From CAYLYP01 sp964387795 (GTDB taxonomy: Bacteria > Bacteroidota > Bacteroidia > Bacteroidales > UBA7960), in the NCBI GenBank assembly GCA_964387795.1, contig CAYLYP010000053.1, forward strand, positions 1 to 22,181: a stretch of DNA of 22,181 bases, in the 5' to 3' direction. Below the pieces are notes generated by a model. It did not search any database. It was not told the origin of the DNA and saw only the letters and a list, made by a program, of their open reading frames with translations. This document shows, piece after piece, positions 7,993 through 15,818 of this stretch. The stretch's first letter is position 1. Each line of letters starts with the position of its first letter. The translations under genes and the position numbers were made by a program.

Positions 7993-9828
7993 ATGGAGCC
8001 AAAGATAAATCGTTTTCTCGTTATACTTCTGATTTGCTTTGCGATGTGTTATACAAATGGAAGCAAGGCATTTGGTCAGCAAAAATCATATCCTGACTCA
8101 TGGGAGTATCTGCGTTCACGGCCTTATCCCCAATGGTTTAAAGATGCTAAACTGGGGATATTTATCCATTGGGGGGTATATTCTGTCCCATCATATTGTG
8201 GTCCTGAGTCATATAGTGAATGGTTTCTGAGAGGCATTCAATCCGGTGCCCGGAACAGGATTGAGTTTATGAAGAAATACTATGGGGCTGATTTTAAATA
8301 TGAAGATTTTGCCCCATTGTTTAAAGCTGAACTCTTTGATGCTGATGAATGGGCAGGGATTTTTGAACGCTCCGGTGCAAAATATATCATATTTGTATCA
8401 AAGCACCACGATGGATATTGTATGTGGCCAAGCAAATATGCTCCGGGATGGAACAGTGCTGAGGTAGGGCCTATGAGGGATGTAGTTGGCGAAGTCGCAG
8501 AAGCTGTTAAAAAAAGGAACATTCGTCTGGGGCTTTATTATTCACTCCCGGAATGGAATAACCCTTTGCACCGTTGGTATATCGATCCACATGATTCTAT
8601 TGGAACTTATGTTGAGAAACATATGATTCCACAGTATAAAGAGCTTATAAGCACCTATAAGCCTGATTTATTGTTCACTGATGGTGAATGGTTTAATACT
8701 GCCGAACAATGGCATGCCCGTGAACTTATTGCATGGTATTATAATGAGGTAGGGGCTGATGCCATAGTGAATGACAGATGGGGCAGTGGGAGCGATATCG
8801 GCTATATCACTCCTGAATATAGCTCCGGGGGTGTGAAAACAAACAGGCCATGGGCAGAAGTTAGGGGATTAGGGCGCTCTTTTGCCCTTAACAGGAATGA
8901 GAACCTGGATGCTTATCTTACATCAAAAGAGCTTATTCATCTCTTTGCAAGAACTGTTGGATATGGGGGAGGGCTTACTATTAATGTTGGTCCGGCTGCT
9001 GATGGAAAAATACCTTTGCTCCAACAGGAACGCCTTGAAGACCTTGGCGCCTGGATAAAAATCAACGAAGAAGCCATCTATGCTTCTACTACATGGAAGA
9101 AGCCTGGAGAAGAAAAAGAGGTAGAACTGAAACGAATAGATCCTCAAATCCATTTTGACTGGGTGCGCAATTCACCGGGAGATCCCATAGAAGTAGATCA
9201 TTTCAAAGCACAATGGGATGGTTTTATTCAGGCTGATTTTACTGAAGAATATACCTTCTCTGCTTTGGCTGATGATGGTATCAGGTTATATATTGACAAT
9301 AAGCTTGTAATTGATCGTTGGGAGAAAAATACAGGCGGCACGGATTCTGAAGCAATGAATGAAAACAGGCCTGATGGCCTTTCAGGGAAAATACTTCTTG
9401 AAAAGGGAAAGAAATATCCAATCAAAGTTGAATATCATGAATCTTTGCTTGAAGCCTCTATCTCTCTTTATTGGAAATCAGCTTCTCAGTCCGAAGCCCT
9501 TATTCCTCAGAAAAATCTCTTTTCAGCCATAGATATTGCTCATGGAGATGGACTGAATGCTACCTATTCTTCGATGAGACAATATGTGGCTTACACCCAT
9601 AACCATGGAAACCTATATGCCATTGTTTTTGAGTGGCCTGATAATAATATGCTTTCCCTCCCTGTTGAAAAACCTGTTGACGGGACTAAAATCTCCCTCT
9701 TAGGGCGGAAGGGCTTTCTGCCCTGGTCTTATTCTGATGGGAAGCTAATCATCGACCTTAATGGCATTGGGTATAATGAATTACCCGGTCATGAAGCATG
9801 GACTTTTAAAATTGAAAACTACCGGTAA
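7993..9828 (+). CDS. GH29 alpha-L-fucosidase with PA14 domain
   Basis: A 611-residue exported alpha-L-fucosidase with a signal peptide likely cleaved after AFG (about 28). The GH29 barrel spans about 32-372 with WFKDAKLGIFIHWGVYSVPS (48-67), the substrate-binding SKHHDGYCMW (136-145), GLYYSLPEW (180-188), LLFTDGEW (226-233) containing the probable nucleophile D230, and GGGLTINVGP (325-334). A PA14 carbohydrate-binding domain sits at about 378-510 (FKAQWDGFIQADFTEEYTF, ADDGIRLYIDNKLVIDRW). The usual small C-terminal beta-sandwich resumes afterwards (AYTHNHGNLYAIVFEWP to the end). The PA14 unit is thus inserted between the two standard fucosidase domains. PA14 domains bind glycans in several enzyme families and could reshape the active-site entrance. 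Linkage preference (alpha-1,2/3/4/6) cannot be read off. It is the middle gene of a GH20-GH29-GH20 run with 11- and 15-base gaps, consistent with one transcript. Confidence 0.95.
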   Translation: MEPKINRFLVILLICFAMCYTNGSKAFGQQKSYPDSWEYLRSRPYPQWFKDAKLGIFIHWGVYSVPSYCGPESYSEWFLRGIQSGARNRIEFMKKYYGADFKYEDFAPLFKAELFDADEWAGIFERSGAKYIIFVSKHHDGYCMWPSKYAPGWNSAEVGPMRDVVGEVAEAVKKRNIRLGLYYSLPEWNNPLHRWYIDPHDSIGTYVEKHMIPQYKELISTYKPDLLFTDGEWFNTAEQWHARELIAWYYNEVGADAIVNDRWGSGSDIGYITPEYSSGGVKTNRPWAEVRGLGRSFALNRNENLDAYLTSKELIHLFARTVGYGGGLTINVGPAADGKIPLLQQERLEDLGAWIKINEEAIYASTTWKKPGEEKEVELKRIDPQIHFDWVRNSPGDPIEVDHFKAQWDGFIQADFTEEYTFSALADDGIRLYIDNKLVIDRWEKNTGGTDSEAMNENRPDGLSGKILLEKGKKYPIKVEYHESLLEASISLYWKSASQSEALIPQKNLFSAIDIAHGDGLNATYSSMRQYVAYTHNHGNLYAIVFEWPDNNMLSLPVEKPVDGTKISLLGRKGFLPWSYSDGKLIIDLNGIGYNELPGHEAWTFKIENYR

Positions 9829-9843
9829 AAAAGCTTTTGTACT

Positions 9844-12165
9844 ATGAATATAATTTTCAAATCAATCCTGACAGCCTGTATTGTTTTTATCCTTCCTGGT
9901 GCTGCATTGGCAGAAGGGATATCAATAATACCCCAACCAAACAAGATAACTTATCATAAAGGTGTTTATAAGGTTCCGGATACATTGAGTTTTTATTATA
10001 ACAATCAGGAAATTGATAAGGTAGGGGAGCTGATTACACAAGTCTTTTCATTAAGCAGAAAAGATTTTTGCATTCAAAGGTTCTGCCCCATTTCAGAAAA
10101 AAATGATAAAGCCATCGAACTTCGATTGGAGCAGCCATTTAATCCTATTCTGGGGATGGAAGGTTATAATCTTGATATCAAACAAGATGGTATCTTTATT
10201 AATGCCAACACTATTGCCGGATTATTCTATGGGATGCAGACGCTTAATCAGATACTGAGTTCTGATTGCAAAAATGAAATCCCGGCTTCCACAATAACAG
10301 ACTTTCCCCGTTTTTCATACAGGGGTGTCCACCTTGATGTTTCAAGGCATTTCATGCCAGTGAACTTTATTTTAAATCTGTTGGATAATATGGCTTTTCA
10401 TAAGCTTAATGTATTTCATTGGCACTTAGTGGATGACCAGGGTTGGCGGATTGAGATTAAGAAATATCCTAAACTTACTGAGGTAGGGGCATGGAGGGAG
10501 GATAAAAATGATATCCATTGGGATAACAGAGGCTTAGGGAATCCAAATGCTGTAAACATTTATGGAGGTTATTATACCCAGGAAGAGGTAAGGGCTGTTG
10601 TTGCTTATGCAGCAAAGCTTAACATCACAGTGATTCCTGAAATAGAAATGCCTGCCCATGTGATGTCTGCTTTGGCAGCTTATCCCGAATATTCCTGTAC
10701 GGGAGAAAACCTTGGTGTTGCCCCGGGTGGTATTTGGCCTATTACCCATATCTATTGCGCTGGAAAAGAGGAAACCTTTCATTTTCTTGAAGATGTCCTG
10801 CTTGAAGTTATGGATCTCTTTCCTTCGAGATATATTCATATTGGAGGAGATGAAGCCACCAAAACAGAATGGGAGAAATGCCCCCTTTGTCAAAAAAGGA
10901 TACAGGAGGAAGGACTTTCAGATGTAAAGGCTTTACAGAGTTATTTTATAAGAAGGATTGAAACATTCCTCAATAGCCATGGCCGTAATATTATTGGTTG
11001 GGACGAAATCCTTGAAGGAGGTCTTGCACCTAATTCTACAGTGATGTCATGGCGTGGTGAGCAGGGTGGGATAGATGCTGCCAGGTCGGGGCATTATGTT
11101 ATTATGACGCCGGGCAGCCATTGTTACTTTAACCAATATCAGGGAAATCCTCAAATGGAGCCTTATGCAGGGGGCGGGAAAACAACCCTGGCAGATGTAT
11201 ATCATTATGAACCTGTGCCAGATGAACTAACTCCACAACAAGCAACCCTTATTCTTGGAGCCCAGGCAAACCTGTGGACAGAGTTTATTGCTACCCCTTC
11301 GCATGCTGAGTATATGTATTTCCCAAGGCTGGCTGCCATGGCCGAAACACTTTGGTCGCCTGCTGAAAAAAAGTCATGGGAGGATTTTTCAAGACGTATG
11401 GAATTTCAATATAGGAGATATGATTCATTAGGGATTAATTATGCCAAAAGTGTCTGGCAGGTGAATGCCAGGACTTCCGTTAATGAACAAAGCAGGACAA
11501 TGAAGGTGGAGTTATTGACAGATGTGTTTGATCCTGAAATCAGATATACCCTTAATGGCGAAAACCCTAATGTCAATTCAAATTTATATGAGGGGCCATT
11601 TGAGGTTAAAAAGAGCACTACCCTTAAAGCTGCTGTTATTAAAGATGGTAAAGCAACTGATCAGGTGCTTGCTTTTGATTTTAACATCCATAAGGCTTTT
11701 GCCCGTGAAGTTAATCTTCTTAATTCAAACAGCCCTATTTATGACGGGCAGGGGAAATATGGCCTTGTTGATGGGGTAAGAGGAAGTGTTGATTATGGGG
11801 ATGATTTATGGAAAGGCTTTCTGACAAATGATTTTATTGCTGTTGTTGATCTTGGGAAATCAATGAATATTAATAAAATTGAACTGGATGCCCTACAGGA
11901 TGCCGGTTCCTGGATTTTTCTGCCTACACAGGTAATCTTTGAAGGCTCAAAGGATGGGATTGAATATAAGACGATAAAGGTTCTGGATAATCAAATATCC
12001 CCAACAATAAAAGAGAAGTTTCCTAAAGTGTTTAGCTCTGAAGAAAAAGCTAAAGATATAAGGTTTGTTCGCATTACTGCAAAGAATCTGGGTGTCTGTC
12101 CTAAAGGCCATACTGGTGAAGGACAGGCTGCTTGGCTTTTTATAAGTGAAATAGTAATCGAATAA
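9844..12165 (+). CDS. GH20 beta-N-acetylhexosaminidase with discoidin-like domain
   Basis: A 773-residue secreted exo-beta-hexosaminidase with a type I signal peptide ending ALA (about 23). GH20b covers about 26-150. The catalytic barrel, about 155-505, shows YRGVHLDVSRHF (159-170), FHWHLVDDQGWRIEI (191-205), PEIEMPAHVMSALAAYPE (265-282) and the catalytic D336-E337 in IHIGGDEA, followed by W.KCPLCQ, MSWRGE and GAQANLWTE. A CHB_HEX_C-like domain (IRYTLNGENPN, about 555-612) and a discoidin-like module (about 620-773, ending QAAWLFISEIVIE) follow. It lacks the chitobiase N-terminal domain of the GH20 at 5327-7981 and is closer to the general SusB-neighbourhood type of Bacteroidota hexosaminidase that releases terminal GlcNAc or GalNAc. 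The two GH20s are therefore not recent duplicates but probably complementary in substrate. It lies 15 bases after the fucosidase and is the last gene of that run; no terminator is visible before the LacI gene. Confidence 0.95.
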   Translation: MNIIFKSILTACIVFILPGAALAEGISIIPQPNKITYHKGVYKVPDTLSFYYNNQEIDKVGELITQVFSLSRKDFCIQRFCPISEKNDKAIELRLEQPFNPILGMEGYNLDIKQDGIFINANTIAGLFYGMQTLNQILSSDCKNEIPASTITDFPRFSYRGVHLDVSRHFMPVNFILNLLDNMAFHKLNVFHWHLVDDQGWRIEIKKYPKLTEVGAWREDKNDIHWDNRGLGNPNAVNIYGGYYTQEEVRAVVAYAAKLNITVIPEIEMPAHVMSALAAYPEYSCTGENLGVAPGGIWPITHIYCAGKEETFHFLEDVLLEVMDLFPSRYIHIGGDEATKTEWEKCPLCQKRIQEEGLSDVKALQSYFIRRIETFLNSHGRNIIGWDEILEGGLAPNSTVMSWRGEQGGIDAARSGHYVIMTPGSHCYFNQYQGNPQMEPYAGGGKTTLADVYHYEPVPDELTPQQATLILGAQANLWTEFIATPSHAEYMYFPRLAAMAETLWSPAEKKSWEDFSRRMEFQYRRYDSLGINYAKSVWQVNARTSVNEQSRTMKVELLTDVFDPEIRYTLNGENPNVNSNLYEGPFEVKKSTTLKAAVIKDGKATDQVLAFDFNIHKAFAREVNLLNSNSPIYDGQGKYGLVDGVRGSVDYGDDLWKGFLTNDFIAVVDLGKSMNINKIELDALQDAGSWIFLPTQVIFEGSKDGIEYKTIKVLDNQISPTIKEKFPKVFSSEEKAKDIRFVRITAKNLGVCPKGHTGEGQAAWLFISEIVIE

Positions 12166-12214
12166 ATGCTAAATTTGCAGGTTTAGAAAAAAAATAAAAT
12201 ATTTTAACTTTTCT

Positions 12215-12228
12215 CTAAATCGTTTTAG
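12215..12228. promoter_or_regulatory. Candidate LacI-family operator (autoregulatory)
   Basis: CTAAATCGTTTTAG is a palindrome around CG with one mismatched pair. It sits just upstream of the -7 box of the LacI-family gene and is near-identical to the site at 5286-5299. Its position between the -33 and -7 regions suits repression of the regulator-permease transcript by its own product. Confidence 0.6.
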
Positions 12229-12236
12229 TTTGTTTA

Positions 12237-12244
12237 TATCTTTG
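12237..12244 (+). promoter_or_regulatory. -7 promoter box for the LacI-permease operon
   Basis: TATCTTTG matches the Bacteroidota -7 consensus TAnnTTTG exactly and lies 17 bases before the ATG, giving a very short leader. A clear -33 TTTG about 20 bases upstream is not present. No other promoter-like site is seen in this 96-base gap. Confidence 0.55.
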
Positions 12245-12261
12245 CATTAATAATTTCATTT

Positions 12262-13296
12262 ATGACTAAAAAAATCTCTCTTGCAGAAATTGCATCAAGC
12301 CTTGGTGTTTCAAAGACCTTAGTCTCCCTTGTTATAAATAATAAAGGGGACGAATATGGGATAAGTCCTGATACCCAACAAAGGGTCAGGGAAAAGATAA
12401 AAGAGCTAAATTATCAACCCAATGTGTTGGCCAGAGGATTCAGGATGGGAAAGACGAATACCATTGGTCTGATAGTATCCGATATTTCAAACCGTTTTTA
12501 TTCAAAGATTGCGCGTAATATTGAAGATGCAGCCTGGGAAAGAGGCTATAGCGTAGTGATATGTAGTACTGATGAAAATATTGATAAAGAAAAAGAGCAA
12601 ATCAGATTGCTCAGGGAAAGAAAAGTTGACGGATTAATAATTTCTTCGTCACAGGACAATGCTGAATATTTTAATAAGCTTTATGATCAGGGGCTTCCTC
12701 ATGTTTTGATTGATAGGACATTTGCAAATATGAAATCGCCAAATGTCTCGGTTGACAATTTTGGTGGTGCCCGTATGGCTGCCAGACACCTGCTTACCCA
12801 GGGGATAAAAAAGATTGCCCTGATAGCTGTTTCACCTGAGCATATCTCAACAATTAACGATAGGATAAAGGGTTTTGAATCTGCCCTTCAGGATGCAGGA
12901 ATCTCCATCCCCGATGATTGGTTTATAAGAGCACCTTTTAATGAAATAGAATATGCAATCAAAGACCGGCTTCAGAAATTTTATCAAAATGGCGATTTTC
13001 CTGAAGCAATATTTACATTGAACAACAACCTCACCTCAACCTGCCTGATGCACCTGCGCAAGCTTTCGGTGAAAATCCCTGAGCAGGTGGCTTTAATAGG
13101 TTTTGACGATGTTCAGTATTTTGGTTTTACACAACCTTCAATTTCTGCCATTGAGCAACCTATTGAAAGGGTTAGCGCAAAAGCATTTGACTTGCTTATC
13201 AAACAAATTGAGAAAAAAGGCATTGCCCTTCATGAGCGTTCTGTCTTTCTTCCTGTTGATATCATTATTAGAGAATCATCCGTAAAAACTGCTTAA
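12262..13296 (+). CDS. LacI family transcriptional regulator
   Basis: A 344-residue cytosolic regulator of normal LacI/GalR length. The N-terminal helix-turn-helix is at about 4-27 (ISLAEIASSLGVSKTLVSLVIN), followed by the hinge-helix region YQPNVLARGFRMG (51-63). The sugar-binding periplasmic-binding-protein fold runs from TNTIGLIVSDISNRFYS (66-82) through VDGLIISSS (122-130), NDRIKGFESAL and LIGFDD (278-283) to the end. At the hinge position where E. coli LacI and PurR have a leucine that wedges into the central CG step, this protein has F60. It is followed 3 bases later by the sugar permease, so the two are co-transcribed. Two CG-centred palindromes (5286-5299 and 12215-12228) are its likely operators. 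The effector is unknown; a monosaccharide or sugar phosphate released from the glycan by the neighbouring enzymes is the natural guess. Confidence 0.95.
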   Translation: MTKKISLAEIASSLGVSKTLVSLVINNKGDEYGISPDTQQRVREKIKELNYQPNVLARGFRMGKTNTIGLIVSDISNRFYSKIARNIEDAAWERGYSVVICSTDENIDKEKEQIRLLRERKVDGLIISSSQDNAEYFNKLYDQGLPHVLIDRTFANMKSPNVSVDNFGGARMAARHLLTQGIKKIALIAVSPEHISTINDRIKGFESALQDAGISIPDDWFIRAPFNEIEYAIKDRLQKFYQNGDFPEAIFTLNNNLTSTCLMHLRKLSVKIPEQVALIGFDDVQYFGFTQPSISAIEQPIERVSAKAFDLLIKQIEKKGIALHERSVFLPVDIIIRESSVKTA

Positions 13297-13298
13297 TT

Positions 13299-14477
13299 AT
13301 GAACAAAAACAAAACACTTCCGATTTTTCTGGCTTTCCTGGCTATGGGATTTGGCGATGTGGTTGGACCACTGGTTTCCCTTGTAAAGGACACTTTTCAG
13401 GTTACAAACTTTGTTGCATCTTTGATGACAACTAGTGGATTCATTATGTTTGGGATTCTATCAATCCCCCTTGGCGTATTTCAGGATAAAAAAGGGAAAA
13501 AGTTTATCCTTACAATGGGTTTGCTTATTGCCCTTTTCGGATTGTTAATTCCTATCCTGTTTGGGATGTATGGCCCGCAAGTAGAGTTAGAACCTGGTTC
13601 AAATGTTAAGCTTTATGCCTTGTTTGTTTCTGTTTTGCTTTTGGGTGCCGGGGCAACAACACTTCAGGTTGCAGGGAACCCAATCATGCGTGATGTGTCG
13701 GATGAAGGCAAATACTCAAGTAACCTTTCTTTAGGCCAATCTATCAAAGCCATTGGTTCTTCATTGGGATTTTTAATTCCTCCTGCTGTGGCTACATGGT
13801 TTGGAATGGATTGGACTATCCTGTTCCCCTTATATGCTATTATCCTTTTGGTTACTTTTTTATGGGTGCGTTCAATACGTATTGTTGAAAAGAAAAATAT
13901 TGATGCAAGCCCGGCTTCATTTAGTTCATGTATCAGGTTATTGGGAAACCCATTTGTGTTTATGATGGTTTTGGGCATATTCCTTTACGTGGGAGCTGAA
14001 GTATCAATGAGCGCTCAAATACCTATTCTAATGGAAAAGGTTTATGGCATTTCTGATTTTGGATTATGGTTAGCCTGGGCTTTGTTCTTCCTGCCTATTT
14101 TTATTGGACGTCTGATAGGGGCCTTTATCCTTCGTTCTATGAAAGCCGGTAAGTTTCTTATGCTAACGGTAATCCTCTCTCTTGCAGGTATGGTGATGCT
14201 ATTCTTTGGAAGCCAATATGTTGCTTTTGCAGGGATTTTTATGGTGGGATTAGGTTTTGCAAATATTTTCCCTTTAATATTTTCAATTACTGTAGATACA
14301 TTACCCGATAGGGCTAATGAATTATCAGGTTTGATGGTCACTGCCATAGTGGGTGGGGCTATTATACCTCCAATTACCGGTTATGTAGCTGATATAAATG
14401 TACTCCTGGGATTTTTAGTTCCTGCTACATGTATCATCTATATAATGTTCCTGGCTTTAAAATCAGTAAGAAAATAA
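13299..14477 (+). CDS. FHS-family MFS sugar permease
   Basis: A 392-residue inner-membrane protein with about twelve hydrophobic segments, of the fucose:proton symporter (FHS) branch of the major facilitator superfamily. Visible marks are the loop motif DKKGKK (63-68), the FHS-like LGAGATTLQVAGNPIMRDVS (115-134), SLGQSIKAIGSSLGFLIPP (144-162), FFLPIFIGRLIGAFILR (263-279) and GLGFANIFPLIFSI (317-330). FHS members in Bacteroidota carry fucose, glucose/galactose, GlcNAc or mannose. Which one moves here cannot be told, but fucose, GlcNAc and mannose are exactly what the surrounding hydrolases would release. Its ATG is 3 bases after the LacI stop codon, and a terminator follows at 14490-14540. Complete, with no truncation. 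Confidence 0.9.
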   Translation: MNKNKTLPIFLAFLAMGFGDVVGPLVSLVKDTFQVTNFVASLMTTSGFIMFGILSIPLGVFQDKKGKKFILTMGLLIALFGLLIPILFGMYGPQVELEPGSNVKLYALFVSVLLLGAGATTLQVAGNPIMRDVSDEGKYSSNLSLGQSIKAIGSSLGFLIPPAVATWFGMDWTILFPLYAIILLVTFLWVRSIRIVEKKNIDASPASFSSCIRLLGNPFVFMMVLGIFLYVGAEVSMSAQIPILMEKVYGISDFGLWLAWALFFLPIFIGRLIGAFILRSMKAGKFLMLTVILSLAGMVMLFFGSQYVAFAGIFMVGLGFANIFPLIFSITVDTLPDRANELSGLMVTAIVGGAIIPPITGYVADINVLLGFLVPATCIIYIMFLALKSVRK

Positions 14478-14489
14478 TTTTTATTTGTT

Positions 14490-14540
14490 TACCGGGCAGG
14501 ATTTTAGGTCTGTATGGATACTGCCCGGTACCCTATTTTT
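14490..14540 (+). terminator. Rho-independent terminator after the permease
   Basis: TACCGGGCAG (14490-14499) and CTGCCCGGTA (14521-14530) pair perfectly over ten bases with a 21-base loop, followed after five bases by a T5 run (14536-14540). It should end the LacI-permease transcript. Confidence 0.75.
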
Positions 14541-14541
14541 G
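14534..14541 (+). promoter_or_regulatory. Possible -7 box for the ROK gene
   Basis: TATTTTTG matches TAnnTTTG and overlaps the terminator tail. Initiation would fall near 14548, at the foot of the next hairpin. No -33 box is evident, and the T-run alone may explain the match. Confidence 0.3.
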
Positions 14542-14549
14542 CAGGTAGA

Positions 14550-14612
14550 TTTAAACAAAAAGTCCTGTGCATTTTTCTTGATAAAAACCTGATATGCACA
14601 GGACTGTTTAAA
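14550..14612 (+). other. Long hairpin in the ROK leader
   Basis: AGTCCTGTGCAT (14561-14572) and ATGCACAGGACT (14594-14605) are perfect 12-base inverted arms. The stem extends outward through TTTAAAC (14550-14556) and GTTTAAA (14606-14612) after a 4-base A bulge on the left, and the 21-base loop itself contains TTTT/AAAA complementarity. No T-run follows on the plus strand; on the minus strand the inner stem is followed by five T. It could be a leader RNA structure or a second, oppositely oriented terminator. Confidence 0.6.
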
Positions 14613-14661
14613 AACTATTTCTCTTTTCTTTTCTTCAAAAAGGTTTATAAATTCATTTGAG

Positions 14662-15759
14662 ATGAATATCATTAATGATCAAAGGGTGGTTATGACACTC
14701 GATGCAGGGGGCACAAATTTTGTTTTCAGTGCTGTTAAAGGGGCTAAAGAAATCATTGAACCTGTGAGGTTAGCTTCCAATGCCAATGACCTTAAGCTTT
14801 GCCTGGAGACAATCATTATGGGCTTTGAATCTGTAAAGAATAAACTTAATGAGGTGCCGGTTGCCATAAGTTTTGCTTTTCCTGGCCCTGCAGATTATGT
14901 TAATGGGATTATTGGCGACCTGGGTAACCTTCCTGCTTTTAGGGGTGGTGTAGCTTTAGGTCCTATGCTGAAACAGCATTTCAATATGCCTGTTTTTATC
15001 AATAATGATGGAGACCTCTTTGCCTATGGTGAAGCAATCTTTGGGATGTTGCCTGCTCTTAACCATCAACTTGCCCATTTGGGGATAAAAAAATGCTTCC
15101 ATAACCTCATTGGTGTTACCTTAGGAACAGGCTTTGGTGGAGGCCTTGTAAGGAACCAAAACCTGATTATTGGTGACAATGGGGCTGCCGGTGAGGTATG
15201 GCTTCTCAGGAATCCATTATTAAACAATAGTTTTGCTGAAGAAAGCATTAGTGCAAGGGCTGTTACAATCGAATACCAAAATCAAACAGGGCTCATTGTT
15301 GATAATATTACACCCCTTGATGTATATCAAATTGCAAAAGGCTTAAATCCTGGAAATAAAAATGCTGCACTAAAGGCTTTCGACTCTCTGGGTTTCGCTC
15401 TTGGGACAATACTCTCCGACCTGATTACTGTCTTCGATGCACCTGTTGTTATCGGGGGAGGCTTGGCTGATGCCTATGATTTGTTTGCCCCTAAGATGAT
15501 GGAACAGCTTAAGCGTTCTTTCAACGATCGGAAAAATAATCCTGTAGCCTGTCTTGAAGTTCAGGCCCTCAATATGGAAGATCCTGGTTTTGTCAAAACC
15601 CTTGAAGCTTATTCTTCTAAACAAGTAAAAGTTCCTTTTTCCGATAAGCTTGTTAATTACAACCCCACTAAATGGGTAGCTGTCGGGAATTCTAAACTGG
15701 GTACTTCAAATGCTGTAGCATTAGGTGCTTATGCTTTTGCACTGAATGCTATTGCCTAA
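14662..15759 (+). CDS. ROK family sugar kinase
   Basis: A 365-residue cytosolic protein of the ROK (NagC/glucokinase-like) family with no DNA-binding domain, so a kinase rather than a repressor. Motifs: phosphate-binding DAGGTN (14-19), FPGPADY (73-79), NNDGDLFAYGE (114-124) with the catalytic Asp at about D116, the adenosine-site TLGTGFGGG (153-161), GAAGE (174-178) and IGGGLAD (264-270). The classic ROK zinc site (CxCGxxGCxE after the GH motif) is absent; that stretch reads VWLLRNPLLNNSFAEE. It presumably phosphorylates a hexose or N-acetylhexosamine delivered by the permease, feeding glycolysis or amino-sugar metabolism, but the substrate is not deducible here. It lies between two transcriptional boundaries: terminator and hairpin upstream, and the structured leader of the beta-mannosidase downstream. 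Confidence 0.9.
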   Translation: MNIINDQRVVMTLDAGGTNFVFSAVKGAKEIIEPVRLASNANDLKLCLETIIMGFESVKNKLNEVPVAISFAFPGPADYVNGIIGDLGNLPAFRGGVALGPMLKQHFNMPVFINNDGDLFAYGEAIFGMLPALNHQLAHLGIKKCFHNLIGVTLGTGFGGGLVRNQNLIIGDNGAAGEVWLLRNPLLNNSFAEESISARAVTIEYQNQTGLIVDNITPLDVYQIAKGLNPGNKNAALKAFDSLGFALGTILSDLITVFDAPVVIGGGLADAYDLFAPKMMEQLKRSFNDRKNNPVACLEVQALNMEDPGFVKTLEAYSSKQVKVPFSDKLVNYNPTKWVAVGNSKLGTSNAVALGAYAFALNAIA

Positions 15760-15818
15760 CAATAAACATGACTTTATTGCAAGTCTTGTATTCGATTGTA
15801 ATCTAAACCTTTAAATAC

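Noticed and set aside
14651..14667. ATTCAT/ATGAAT hairpin over the ROK start codon
   Set aside because: A six-base A/T-rich stem with a five-base loop is too weak and too likely by chance to call, and it shares no sequence with the two start-codon leaders.
15760..15779. CAATAAA/TTTATTG inverted repeat after the ROK gene as a terminator
   Set aside because: The stem is A/T-rich and no T-run follows, so it does not meet terminator criteria.
15790..15797. ATTCGATT upstream of the beta-mannosidase as a third LacI operator
   Set aside because: Only the central eight bases match; the flanking CTA/TAG parts are missing and the wider palindrome is poor. Listed here as a weak lead only.
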